The notes: a model not told the origin generated them from the letters alone. A stretch of 64,000 bases of DNA from Planctomycetaceae bacterium (GCA_021732995.1 JAKFWA010000017.1:42147-106146), one strand, 5' to 3'; numbered from the stretch's first letter, positions 31,901 to 38,140 are shown. Numbers and translations: made by a program.

Positions 31901-34806
31901 ACGATGGTTCGCCTCAGACGGGCGGTGTGGTTATCAGCGGTGGCGAGACGGTTGGCTACAACCAGAACGTCGAGAGCGTTGAAGTTCGCGGCACTGCCGG
32001 TGCGGATACGTTTGACGTTGAGCCTTCGCAGACGGCTCGCATCACCATCGACGGACTGGGCGACACTGACACCCTGGACGTGGAGACATTCGGCGGGTCG
32101 TTCGGCATTGCGGGTAACACGATCGTTGTTAACGGTGGCAACCCCAACGCGTTCCTGCCGATCAGCTTCCGCAACATCGAAAACATCACCGGCAACGGCG
32201 TGGCACTGGCTCCAGGAGCTGCGACTCAGAAGTTCGACTTCATCGATTACGACGACACCGCGAACACCTTCTCGCCGACTGCGGCTGGCTTCCTGCCGGT
32301 GCAGTTCGACCGAGTGTTCAGCGTCCAGTATCCACGGACGGGCACCGGAATCGTGTCGACCTACGGCTGGCGTGCGGGCAACACTGCTGATCTCAGCACC
32401 TACCCGGTGATTTCGGACATTGACGACGGGCCATTGGCTGGAACGACGTTCTCAGATCTGCTGCGTGACGGTCATACCGCGAATAGCGCATCGACCTTCA
32501 CCACTCAGATCGGCAACGGTTTCTACCAGATCACTCTGCAAGTCTTCGACGTCACGAACTTCCGCGTCCGCAACGCAGACACGGGAATCGTGCTGACCAG
32601 CGGCCGCTCGATTTCCGGCCACGGTGTGATCAGCTTCGTGACCAACGTCACGGACGGCTCGCTGGATCTGACCTTCGATCAGGTCTTCCCCGGCAACCCG
32701 GATTCCGAGCCGGACGCACAGTTCCGCATTGACGGACTGGAACTGCAACCGGCCACTTCGGCGACGTACCTCGGTTTGTCTGCCTCGACCCTGTCTGCCC
32801 AGCCGCTGGCTGCCGACGGAGTGACGGTGGACGCCTTCACGATTGCGGGAACGGCAGGTCTGGTCACGGTCTCGGCTTCGCTGGATACCAATGGCGACGG
32901 CAAGGGCGATGTCCCACTGACGGTGACCACCGCTGATACGGACTCGGTTCTTAACCTGACTCAAGTCAACGCGGGTGGTGGCTTCAGCATCCGTCGCCCG
33001 ACGGCGGCCGGTACTGGCATCATCACTCTGCAACTGCCGGACGGTGGTTTCGGCGTCAGCACCGTGGAATACGCCGCAACGGCAGCCGGCCTGCTGTATG
33101 ACTTCAACCTGAATAGTTCTCCGACTGAGACCGGTTACATCGGTGTTGAGCCAACAAACCTGACCGTCCCAACCTCCGGCTACGGCTGGACGACCGAACC
33201 AGGTGCTTACAACACCTCGTCGTTCCCGGTCACCACTCGCGTGGACTTCCTGCGAGACGGTGCGACCGGCAACTCGGCGAACACGTTCTCCACGCAACTC
33301 ACCAACGGCACCTACACCGTCAACGTGACGATCGGATCGCCGAGCGGTGCACTGGCCAACGTCGCCGTGAAGGCTGAAGGCAACACGGCCGCGACGGGTG
33401 TCTCAACTCCAATCGGCCAGTTCGCAACTCGTCAGTTCCTGGTGACGGTGTCTGATGGCCAGCTCGATCTGGAATTCAGTTCCGGCTCGGCCACAGGTTG
33501 GGCAGTCGCCGGTATCGAAGTCCGCAACGCGGTCACCGCTGTGAACTTCACCACGGCTCTGGGCACTGTTGCTCCGGATGGAACAACGATCGATGTCATC
33601 AACGGCAACGCTCCGGCGAACACGCTGATCACGGTGAACTCGACGCTGGGCACCATCACGTCGGTGGATCAGTCGCCGCTGTACGATGGCATCCAGGTGC
33701 TGTCGACCGGCGGTGGAACGTTCAGCTTCACCCTGCAGCGTCCGGTGGTGCTCGGCACCCCGACCATCACGGCCGTGACAGTCAACGGCAACGGTCAGGC
33801 CAGCAGCACAGCAGTTGTCTCCTACGGATCCCAGACGCTGCGGTCCTTCGATTTCGGTACGGACTCCAGCCCGGTTGCCGCAGGCTTCACCGCCGTGCCG
33901 ACGGGTTCGGTCTTCAGTGCGACGCTCGGCTACGGCTGGTTCGGACCGGACGGCAGCCCGTCGACCTACAATCGTGGATTGGCAACTGGCACGACCAACA
34001 CCGCTCTGTTCCAGGACGGTGCGTTCATCCAGAACAAGGTCTTCCGCATTGCGGCGGCTGCAGGCAACTACGATCTGCGACTCTACTACGGTGACCAGTA
34101 CTCACCAGCCGGTGGTACGATCACCGCGGAAGGCGCCGCTCCAGTTGCAGCTCCGACGCTGGGCGCTGCTTCGTTCAGCAATGTGGAAGTTCAGGACGCT
34201 GACGACGCGAACGGTGACGGCTACATCGACATCGTGTTGACGGTGAACTCGACGGCTCTGGCCCTGTTCGCCAACGGTCTGGAAGTGGCCACGAACGGTA
34301 ACCTGCCAGCAGCTCAGACCTTGACCGCTGAATCGGTCGGTGACGGTGCCGCTGCGATCTCCGCTGGTGACCTGACGGCCATCGTCAGTGCGGCCATCAA
34401 CCGCTACAGCGATCTGGGTCTCTCGGGATCGGCTCTCAGCCGTCTGCAGAGCATCCAGTTCAGCGTCGCTGACCTCGGTGGCGCGACCATCGGTCTCAGT
34501 GGCAACGGCGTGGTGGTCATCGACGACGATGCGGCAGGCAACGGCTGGTACGTTGATGCCACACCGGCTGATGACTCCGAGTTCTCGGGTGCTGGCAGCG
34601 AACTGCGAGCTTCCAGTGGCGCGGCGGCTGGCAAGTACGACTTGCTGACGGCCGTGATGCACGAACTCGGCCACGAGTTGGGTCTGGACGACATCAGCCC
34701 GGCGGTTGATGGCGACGACCTGATGACGGGCGTGATCGGCAGCGGTGTCCGCCGTCTGGCAGACGTCGATGCGGTGTTCGCCGCCAACCAGTTCTGGGGT
34801 GAATAA
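19921..34806 (+). CDS. Giant (4961-residue) secreted repeat protein with C-terminal metzincin-type zinc motif
   Basis: One unbroken frame of 14.9 kb; the ATG has AAGGA upstream. The N-terminus is basic (PRRKIVRRKQSRG) and leads into LEDRALLA (45-52), the LEPR-XLL-like motif found at the start of large exported planctomycete proteins. The next 4000 residues are Gly/Thr/Ala/Asp-rich, with RTX-like GGxGxDxL turns (for example GGAGDDTLS) and four successive repeat types, consistent with stacked beta-helices or beta-rolls that bind calcium. Three related beta-sandwich modules begin near 4105, 4395 and 4643, each opening with F-D-F/N and a G-Y-G-W stretch, like carbohydrate-binding jelly rolls. At the end, HELGHELGLDD (4914-4924) is a HExxHxxGxxD zinc site followed by DDLMTG, a possible Met-turn. 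I saw no cysteine on reading through. I infer a cell-surface adhesin or matrix protein with a terminal protease-like domain. No dedicated secretion genes adjoin it. Confidence 0.93.
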   Translation: MTWSDWLNGLKIGSNAPRRKIVRRKQSRGILSRQNRPAALSTESLEDRALLAANLSLLAGTLQFTGNAADVNNLTVSVTGNTYTFMTSGGDNITVTSDDSGTATGTGTNVVTIGAADLNITNLQIDLAGGDDSIVLSSLADPVTVTGGAGVDTLTSGNTDSIFSIGATLVVNTSGQNATFSSFDTVSGGTGKDQFSVTAANSLSLAGGAGDDKFTVASGVTLTGSIDGTSGSDSLTLATANSTVVLTASDADGVTAGAGGVTGVSGGFSHIDTLNTTGGGVETLTGRTATNAWDVDAGTVNDGTATLTYTGVDSLVGGGGADTFSLSANATASIAGGAGDDTLSIAANILLTGSFDGTSGTNDNVSVATDATLATLTSGAAGGFSGTITGVTGTFANVDSITTTGATTESIVGPDATNTWDVDANTIASGGGTLTYSGFDSLFGGTGNDAFSLSAAVTRSINAGSGNDSLTITTGGVLTGSFDGSFGSDTLDLQTAAAGVVLTQSNSTGFGGTASGITSGNFLGVNTLTVTGGTGDSLTGQNATALWDVDAGTVSVNSNTLTYTGFGSSDTLTGGTENDTFGVSVAVAAALTINGGAGDDTFDIDATFAGSLNGTTGVDTLDISGVAAANATIGVLGANGAAVTAITTVTGGATNIDVISGGASATLTGGTATPTWTVGAIRSFSDGTNSVSYSGFSTLQGGTADDTFNLTGPTSYVLNGGDGNDSFVFATGGSTTGTIVGGNGAADTLNYSAIGTAISVNFATGAATSVFNGAAAGVSTVENAVGSSTGDTLVGDASANSLTGGGGNDTITGNDAADTLTGGAGTDTLLQAISGAATLTPTTLVVGTTDTIATFEVVTINGADGTNETLTIDLAAGSGLDFEVNFNGGVGGNDALALQNGTVTSSVYNFTNATDGSVVLGAAGTTTINYTGLDPITSNLTTTSATLNYSTVSETIGLTGSATITATSTAGESVALTAPTGTLTVNAGDVGDDSVTVGITGGPTALVVNTGTGNDTITFTGISVGTTVDGGVGTNTIVGDGAGRTYTATGANAGTINTVAPIVTYSNIQNVTAGAGNDTFDFTNGSMQGSIDSGTGTDTLIGNAGYNNVFTVTGAGSGTASVLTGTFAGIENITGGPAADHLILNGGTITGTYTGGLGSDSITADNVATAFVINALNGGTVNGTFAFAGVENLNGNAQADTFTLASGTLDGTITGGAGSDTFTGNNTATTFSVIAPDTGLAALTAGGSQVAFWTQIENLTGGSGNDLFLFTDDIGDSVSGNIVGGAGTDTLQGANVENAWAITGANTGTVTRVGGTFSGIEGLVGGTQGDTFTFTAAAGAVSSIDGNGIIGTDTIVFAPGVNTTVNVTALDAGTSTTGTATFSNIKNLTGNNGDDTFIIASGASLSGSINGSTGNDLLNRDSLAAASIAWTVTSAGGGTVSGVAGTFGGIESVTGGAGTDSFSFSETGSLAGALNGGAGTADTLSYLPRSSNVTVNLSTNSASSITGTVTGIENITGGNGDDALTGDANVNVISGGSGNDTITGNAGADALDGGFGTDRLQETIAGGSTATLSGSTYSTSVGPSTDTHTSFESASILGGAGTDEALTLAFGTETHLGTIATIAFAAGGGAGTDSLNFTGSALFSSSTFTHTNATDGTIALNSTAINFFDVENGNVGVTAQSFTVNFTTATETISVAQAATQNVITSSQAADFTINNPLNSLTLNTGDTGDDNLTLNGFGTGFGAALAINTGSGSDTVTLNALPTALTSSVSIDGGAGTDSLVGGATALAITITGANSGTILVAGVTTSFSSFENLTSSSAADSFTINSPTSLVLDGGAGNDTLQGTLIDDVTLNAAVANGYSGTEASTGGFSGIDTIIATGGAGAITGTNNVSTWNIGATSTLVTGGITLTFSGFTTLNGGSAADTLTVDFTSANVIPSGLTYDGNGGVDTLNLTAVSTQFASQTFNYTNATDGSVVFTTAGNVNTTLNYLDLNPIVNTGTPLNVTFNLPAGADNATLSNLGGSARLAGGTFEQTDFTYPAVGGSITINMGAGAVADTLNIQDLNLNANTSLTVDGGDGADVINVGTGADINITGNLSLTAETIGDANDLIVTGTTTLNAGAGGAIALDSAANNFTGAVTITNTGSATLVDANALDLGNVTATGNVAVTVGGNLTDSGLLNITGTTTITAGGSDVILNNANNFGGAVQIVSAGNATLNDTGAITFSGTASAIATNLTVTAAGAITQLAGGSISAGGVTSLTAGAANNITLTESGNNFNTLTIVSGNDVSIRDGGAIDLGTSTVSGNFSLQAANTVTDSGVLTITGTTSLTVTVGSTTLDNANNFIGSVTVSAAGLDVTLNDTGSIDFAAVTVANLVVTAGGPITDSGTLTVTGTANLSATPTADAGNDITLNSAANNFGGDLTLLGNDVTIVDVNAVAIATATTGASLTVSAGDAISTTGLIDVSGSLSLTTTAGGITSTGQVLVDGASSLIAVGQAILMDVATNDFLGVVTVSASSLTIDDTTGLAFGVLTATNNVDVDAGGLVDFGGAATIGGTLNVDTDVNGGTLGSITDSVGPLSVTGTTTLDAGATPGSITLDNPLNNFVGLVDIDSASNVSIDDDNGIGFSGIAATGNVDIDAGGVINFDNATNVGGTLDVDSNANGGTGGAINDGGAATFAVIGAATFDAGDQDLTIDGNGVAALGAGTNFGSIAFTGKDVVFIEDSSTIILGPSSATGVGADFVLTSAAQISINGTVNSTNNVTVTSGTVGVGTIALNAKMTAGGVVTFTSAHNITIGADIDPTIVTLQATNDISIAAAVQATTQITVSAGTDGSGSVNLQLGGSLTITVAGGDINVSSGDDAMNGGNITFTGNVTSLDDLTITATGNGVVTQPGGKLTAADLIIASGSNDGGTFTLGSATNDFDTIAFNLTGTGNASVTEADGVSVSGTSEGGAISIASTGIITVGAALTTGANPGGGIAISGGVTVNGTVTVGAGKITLAGSTAATSDVDINSAITADGADITISAPRDVLVGATVATTTSGNITISGDSDLTGTGGVEVELAGLVDALGNVTLSGSDVNATGAIDAIVIDSHGGTVQVEADGNVTIQDGTGAPATSTTVINGLVQRGGAADGSILIRAKDDVIFGADGDVVQNAAATTTTTITADNGGAASSGGVTMDAGTVINGDNGTITITADDDVTLTGLATDNATAAAVTITVANGEVIDAGNTTTDISAAAGTVNITAKDGVGVANAIETTADILAVSTTNANIQIVETNGLTALSLNAGTGNVTLTVGGLVTDADASDDIVGTTATITSTSGDFGTNANKIDTNVTNLNASSSAAGNIFIDETSGLSSLNVSTTGNVTLTAAGSITDADGAQDIAGNVVSVTLSTGDFGASGSNINTAATNLSVNTSAGNGTIWATEADGLTELALNAGTGNVNLTVTANGVASADGAFDDVVGTNATIVLQGAGGAFGAAGNAIGTAVASLSVSTNNGDQFITESNGLTAVNLSSGTADISLTAAGSIIDSDGTVDVSGDAFAVTAGGAITLGTTVNSTTVSTTAAGSVSLTETDAITVTTATVNNGSFSLTAGGAITATAITSTTDSDANDISLTTTAGNIQLGNVNAGATGDATITAAAAITDDGDAAATDLTADDVVLVAAGSIGSVNFETAIANLEGSATGAVTFDNTLAAGLTFGGASGSFSGFTAGGAVTITDATGTMTFSEALSASGQTVLLTANDMVSNGDGDSSSVDIVAASLGLTSSNGIGDLADSIEINATTLAFVNGPNGDVRIRDIAGGLTVGDVGVIANSTSSGMAEIVALSPLTVAHPITATTGLILTATDSSGSGDDLTVNANVTGSTVTLNGGDNITQAAGTTINATVAAININADAGTADANGSVVTINGTLQSNAASTITGGSSADSISLTSTAVISTTGGLTINGAGGSDTVTINLNGTLNATVSVNDLGSSSADTDRVIVIGSGTAYDLNNSTPNDGSPQTGGVVISGGETVGYNQNVESVEVRGTAGADTFDVEPSQTARITIDGLGDTDTLDVETFGGSFGIAGNTIVVNGGNPNAFLPISFRNIENITGNGVALAPGAATQKFDFIDYDDTANTFSPTAAGFLPVQFDRVFSVQYPRTGTGIVSTYGWRAGNTADLSTYPVISDIDDGPLAGTTFSDLLRDGHTANSASTFTTQIGNGFYQITLQVFDVTNFRVRNADTGIVLTSGRSISGHGVISFVTNVTDGSLDLTFDQVFPGNPDSEPDAQFRIDGLELQPATSATYLGLSASTLSAQPLAADGVTVDAFTIAGTAGLVTVSASLDTNGDGKGDVPLTVTTADTDSVLNLTQVNAGGGFSIRRPTAAGTGIITLQLPDGGFGVSTVEYAATAAGLLYDFNLNSSPTETGYIGVEPTNLTVPTSGYGWTTEPGAYNTSSFPVTTRVDFLRDGATGNSANTFSTQLTNGTYTVNVTIGSPSGALANVAVKAEGNTAATGVSTPIGQFATRQFLVTVSDGQLDLEFSSGSATGWAVAGIEVRNAVTAVNFTTALGTVAPDGTTIDVINGNAPANTLITVNSTLGTITSVDQSPLYDGIQVLSTGGGTFSFTLQRPVVLGTPTITAVTVNGNGQASSTAVVSYGSQTLRSFDFGTDSSPVAAGFTAVPTGSVFSATLGYGWFGPDGSPSTYNRGLATGTTNTALFQDGAFIQNKVFRIAAAAGNYDLRLYYGDQYSPAGGTITAEGAAPVAAPTLGAASFSNVEVQDADDANGDGYIDIVLTVNSTALALFANGLEVATNGNLPAAQTLTAESVGDGAAAISAGDLTAIVSAAINRYSDLGLSGSALSRLQSIQFSVADLGGATIGLSGNGVVVIDDDAAGNGWYVDATPADDSEFSGAGSELRASSGAAAGKYDLLTAVMHELGHELGLDDISPAVDGDDLMTGVIGSGVRRLADVDAVFAANQFWGE
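20797..21948 (+). repeat. 127-residue (381-bp) coding repeat in the giant gene
   Basis: Conserved tryptophans of a W-D-V-D block fall at residues 293, 420 and 547, exactly 127 residues apart. A weaker W-T-V-G copy is at 676. Each unit contains a T-L-T-Y-x-G-F block, a GGxGxDxF turn and an LTGSFDGxxG segment. The constant spacing shows internal gene duplication. Confidence 0.88.
23308..24456 (+). repeat. 60-66-residue coding repeat in the giant gene
   Basis: The block I/V-E-N-I/L-T-G-G recurs with its first residue at 1130, 1190, 1256, 1320, 1385, 1450 and 1512. Each is followed by a GxGxDxFxF turn and a G-S/T-I-x-G segment. The unit is about half the length of the preceding 127-residue unit. 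Confidence 0.85.
26317..27735 (+). repeat. 67-74-residue filamentous-haemagglutinin-like coding repeat in the giant gene
   Basis: N-N/D-F blocks fall at residues 2133, 2201, 2275, 2342 and 2416, then at looser spacing at 2505 and 2602. Units contain V-T-I/V, L-x-D-T/A-x-x-I-x-F and V-x-D-S-G-x-L-x-I-T-G-T strands, resembling the beta-helix repeats of haemagglutinin-type adhesins. Confidence 0.78.
29815..30510 (+). repeat. 74-77-residue coding repeat in the giant gene
   Basis: A T-D-A-D-G-x-x-D-I-x-G block starts at residues 3299, 3373, 3450 and 3527. Between blocks are E-x-N/D-G-L-x-x-L-x-L and S-G-D-F-G segments. This is the fourth and last clear repeat type before the jelly-roll modules. 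Confidence 0.8.
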
Positions 34807-35116
34807 CGAAGGAACTGATCGGGACTGACGAAGACTCTTATCGTCCAGGTTGAAGCAGGGTGTGGTGGATTGCTCGATCTCCCGCCCTGCGACTCTCCAC
34901 GCAAGCCTGGACCAGCAATATTGAAGGCAGCGTGATTTCGGCCTTGCTGCAGCATGGCTGATTTCCGAACTCAGTAGCCCGACGCGTAAGGGGCCAGTGA
35001 GCAATTACTGGCGCGTCGGGCTACTGGTCGGGAATCTCTCTCAGTTCACGTCGCGCCGAGGATGGCTTGCTATTGGCCGTCTACCGATGAGCGTCGTAAT
35101 CGCTCAACGCACCCGC
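34807..35116. other. Intergenic 310 bp between convergent giant gene and thiL
   Basis: The notable content is the inverted repeat at 34972-35026, listed separately. No canonical U-tract terminator was seen directly after the giant gene. Short frames here have no support. Confidence 0.5.
34972..35026. repeat. 15-bp inverted repeat, CAGTAGCCCGACGCG family
   Basis: CAGTAGCCCGACGCG (34972-34986) is an exact reverse complement of CGCGTCGGGCTACTG (35012-35026), with a 25-nt spacer starting TAAGGGGCC. The wording is one I associate with interspersed planctomycete repeats. It sits between convergent genes. Confidence 0.85.
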
Positions 35117-36046
35117 TCAGATCGAATGATTCCAGCCCATACGTGGCAATGGCTGCAGCGTGCCATCAGCCGTTTTGAGCAGACACTTCTGCTCGGCGAT
35201 GATTTCTCCCACATGGCTGATCCGCAGGTTTACGGGAGACTCTTTGAGCAGTCGCTGACCGTCGGCGGGTGAGACCGTGAAGAGCAGCTCAAAGTCTTCA
35301 CCGTCGCTGAGAGCATGCTCCAGCGGTGAGCGCGTATCTGGCATCTGATGAGCTGCGGGGCTGATCGGAATTGCCGCCGCGTCGAGGACGGCACCGACAT
35401 GACTCTCTTCCAGGATGTGGAACAGATCTCCGGCGAGTCCGTCGCTGATGTCCATCATCGAGTGCAACTCGGCAAACTCATGCAGTTGGCGGGCTTCGTG
35501 AACTCGGGGCTGAAACGAAAACTGGCGTCCGAGGATGCTGCCTCCCAGTTCGCCGGTGACCATGATCCAGTCACCAACCTGAGCACCGGAACGGAGCACG
35601 GCTCCACGCGGGTGAGGGTCACCGATCAGCGTGACATTAATCACGAGGGGGCCATCCCAACTGTTGGTGTCTCCCCCGATGATCACCGCCCCGAATTCGG
35701 CGGCGATGTCCCGCATACCTTCAAAGAGTTCAATCGCGACGTGCGGGCCGTGCCTCTTCGAGAGCCCGAGACTGACGATCGCGAATCTCGGCTGCCCGGA
35801 CATCGCGGCGATGTCGCTCAGATTGACTCCCATCGCCTTCCGCCCGATTTCTCGGGGCGTGGCGGGCGGGCACTGGAAATGCACGCCTTCCAGCAGCATG
35901 TCAGCGGTAATCAGCCCTCGCCCGGATTCCGGCCAACGCACCACAGCGGCGTCGTCGCCGATGCCTCGCAGGACATTCGCATCTTGAACCAGATGCTTAC
36001 GAAAATGTTCGATGAGTTCGAACTCGGGGCGAGGAGGGGGCAGCAT
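35117..36046 (-). CDS. thiL: Thiamine-monophosphate kinase ThiL
   Basis: A 309-residue cytosolic enzyme that phosphorylates thiamine monophosphate to thiamine diphosphate with ATP, the last step of cofactor synthesis. The PurM/ThiL fold landmarks are in order: GIGDDAAVV at 28-36, TADMLLEGVHF at 47-57, NLSDIAAMSGQP, a GGDTNSWDGPLVINVTLIG block, VTGELGGSILGR, MMDISDGLAGDL and the late LSDGEDFELLFTV. The aspartates in these blocks bind the Mg-ATP. Length is slightly below the usual 320-330. No other thiamine gene is nearby. The gene ends inside the gap shared with the giant gene. Confidence 0.95.
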   Translation of the reverse strand: MLPPPRPEFELIEHFRKHLVQDANVLRGIGDDAAVVRWPESGRGLITADMLLEGVHFQCPPATPREIGRKAMGVNLSDIAAMSGQPRFAIVSLGLSKRHGPHVAIELFEGMRDIAAEFGAVIIGGDTNSWDGPLVINVTLIGDPHPRGAVLRSGAQVGDWIMVTGELGGSILGRQFSFQPRVHEARQLHEFAELHSMMDISDGLAGDLFHILEESHVGAVLDAAAIPISPAAHQMPDTRSPLEHALSDGEDFELLFTVSPADGQRLLKESPVNLRISHVGEIIAEQKCLLKTADGTLQPLPRMGWNHSI

Positions 36047-36304
36047 GAACGCTCATCAACTCAATGGAGCAGGGGCGGAAGACAGCCTGATCGGATTTGG
36101 AGGAAATCAGCGTTATCCGGTAGAACAATACTGATTCCTGCCGCATCTAGAGCGAATCTTAAGGGTGGAGTAGTATGATTGATATCGGCCCGCAGTAGTC
36201 TGAATGGAGCACGTTTCTCCTTTGCCACGCGAGGGGGGCACGGAATGGCAATTCAGGCGGACGGCTAGGATGCCTCGTGAGCCCAGAGAGAGAGGAGTTT
36301 GCCC

Positions 36305-36865
36305 ATGTCGAGTGGGTTTCTTGAATCCGAATATGCGAACGCGATCGCGCATCGGATCCTCGTCGTCGAAGACGATCCGGAGCAGGCGCTGGCGCTCCGT
36401 GACGTGCTGCAGGAACATGGCTATCAGGTCCAGATTGCCAAAGACGGCGGGCAGGCACACTCCGCGCTCACTATGAATCGGCCGGACTTCGTGCTGCTGG
36501 ATTTGATCCTGGGTGGCGAAAGCGGTTTCGAGATCTGCGAGCGCATCAAGGCTCGCGATGAACGCCTGCCGGTGCTGATCCTGTCCGCGATCTCTCTGGA
36601 CGACTCCAAAGATCTGGCCAAGCGAGTCGGAGCGGACGGATACATGACCAAGCCGTACGACCCGCGCGTGTTGATGTCCATGATCCAGGAGGTGGCACAG
36701 CAGGTCTGGAATCGAACTCACCTCAAGCGGAGTGCTGAGGAGGAACGACGGATCCGATTCAATTGCCGGTGCGGCAAGCGGTTCAAGATGAGTCCGGCTC
36801 ATGGCGGTCGCCGGATGACGTGTCCCGACTGCGGCGAACCCTTGATTGTGCCGCATCACGTTTAA
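36305..36865 (+). CDS. Response-regulator receiver domain with C-terminal zinc ribbon
   Basis: A 186-residue protein from the ATG at 36305, with GGAG seven bases upstream. Residues 15-135 are a receiver domain: acidic pair Asp23/Asp24, phosphoacceptor Asp66 in VLLDLILGG, and Lys116 in MTKPYD. There is no DNA-binding output domain. Residues 148-186 instead form a zinc ribbon, FNCRCGKRFKM...MTCPDCGEPL, with Cys154, Cys156, Cys173 and Cys176. It may act as a single-domain-like response regulator that signals by protein contact. An FHA-domain gene follows 56 bp later on the same strand and could be its partner. No histidine kinase is present in the window. Confidence 0.88.
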   Translation: MSSGFLESEYANAIAHRILVVEDDPEQALALRDVLQEHGYQVQIAKDGGQAHSALTMNRPDFVLLDLILGGESGFEICERIKARDERLPVLILSAISLDDSKDLAKRVGADGYMTKPYDPRVLMSMIQEVAQQVWNRTHLKRSAEEERRIRFNCRCGKRFKMSPAHGGRRMTCPDCGEPLIVPHHV

Positions 36866-36921
36866 GAAACCGCCGTCTCGATTGAATGCACTCTTCACGA
36901 AGACAGATTGAGGGCCGTGTC

Positions 36922-37500
36922 ATGCCAAAGCTCGTCATCCTTACTGGCAAGCATCAAGGTCAGCGCATGAACCTTCCCGAGCGGGAGCTCACCGCCGGTC
37001 GGGATGAGGGTTGCGAACTGAGGCTCTCTGGAACTGAAGTCAGCCGTCGGCATACCAAACTGCGGGTCGTCGGCGAGAGCGTCTACGTTTCGGATCTGGG
37101 CAGTCGCAACGGCACGCTGGTGAACGACGTCCTCATCGTCGGAGAAACCCTGCTGCAACCGGGCGACGTTCTGAGAATCGGCAGCATGGCCTTTCAGTTG
37201 GAGCAACCCAAACCGAAGCCGGCTCCCAAGCCCATCGTCAAGCCGCGTATTCCCGCGGACGGTATTGTGGACGTCAAACTCGCGACCGAAGACAGCATCG
37301 CCAGTTGGCTGACGGACGACGAGCCTGAGGGCGGCAGCGGTGATACCACAATTGCGTCGAAGGGAGCGGCGTCCTCGGACACAGCCGTCCGTCCCGTAAT
37401 GCCCGGCTCCAACGCGTCGACCAAGAAGCATTTTGCGACCGTCAAGGAAGAAGCCGCAGACATCATTCGCCGTCATCGCGAGTCGCTGCAGAATCGCTGA
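36922..37500 (+). CDS. FHA-domain protein
   Basis: A 192-residue protein from the ATG at 36922, with GAGGG upstream. Residues 1-100 are a forkhead-associated domain: the phosphothreonine-binding landmarks GR (26-27), SRRH (41-44) and DLGSRNGTLVN (58-68) are intact, so it should bind phosphothreonine peptides. A Pro/Lys-rich linker (PKPKPAPKPIVKPR) leads into a mostly disordered, acidic then Ser/Thr-rich tail. This ends in a short helix (HFATVKEEAADIIRRHRESLQNR). No transmembrane segment is seen. It probably reads Ser/Thr-kinase signalling, which is abundant in planctomycetes; no kinase is encoded here. It is likely co-transcribed with the receiver/zinc-ribbon gene. Confidence 0.9.
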   Translation: MPKLVILTGKHQGQRMNLPERELTAGRDEGCELRLSGTEVSRRHTKLRVVGESVYVSDLGSRNGTLVNDVLIVGETLLQPGDVLRIGSMAFQLEQPKPKPAPKPIVKPRIPADGIVDVKLATEDSIASWLTDDEPEGGSGDTTIASKGAASSDTAVRPVMPGSNASTKKHFATVKEEAADIIRRHRESLQNR

Positions 37501-38140
37501 CCGACAATCAAGACGGGCGATTGGGGGCTCTGGAGCGCGCAATCGAGCGGCTGAATTCGCGCTCGCTGACGAGCAGACTTCGACAAGCGCCTTTCCGCCA
37601 CTCGGCTCTTTTCAGCTCCCCGGAATTGGGCAGGCGGCAGGCCTGATGGCACGTTGTGACAAGCCCGTCATGTCTACTTAATCGCTACAAATTAGCGGCC
37701 GAGACCTCTTAGACGACATCTGTGCGGCTTGCCGACAAACGTTGAAACAGAGTGTTTCAAGAGCGAAACAGAGGCGCCAACGAAACGTGGAACTTTGACA
37801 ATTAGGAAAGACGGCCCATTTGCGACGGTTGCATCGAAGTCCTAGACTGCGGACTCGGCGGGGACATTGACGCCCCCTCGGCCAGTTTGTCGAGACCACG
37901 TAACTCGACCGTTGATTCCTTCGGTGCGATCCCGCGCAGTTTGTGCCGCAACCTTTGGTTTCTGCGGATTGAACAGGCTGAGGTGGCCGAACTTGATGCT
38001 CGGACTCCACTCATGGAAAGCGAGTGTCGTCGGTGCTGCCTGCCGCACTGTTTCGCGAGTTCCGGCTTCGCGATTGGAGTTCCCCGCCAAACTGTGTCTC
38101 ACGGTTCAACGGCTTAAGTCTCAGAATGGAGTTGCTTCAA
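37501..38140. other. Intergenic 640 bp upstream of an exported protein
   Basis: No gene-like frame with a ribosome site is seen. A TTGACA word at about 37796-37801 could be a -35 element, but I found no good -10 at the right distance. A long leader for the gene at 38141 is possible. The in-frame extension of that gene back to 38024 looks non-coding in composition. Confidence 0.45.

Noticed and set aside
37796..37849. Promoter with TTGACA at 37796 and TAGACT at about 37843
   Set aside because: The two words are more than 40 bp apart; no hexamer near -10 at 16-18 bp spacing resembles TATAAT.
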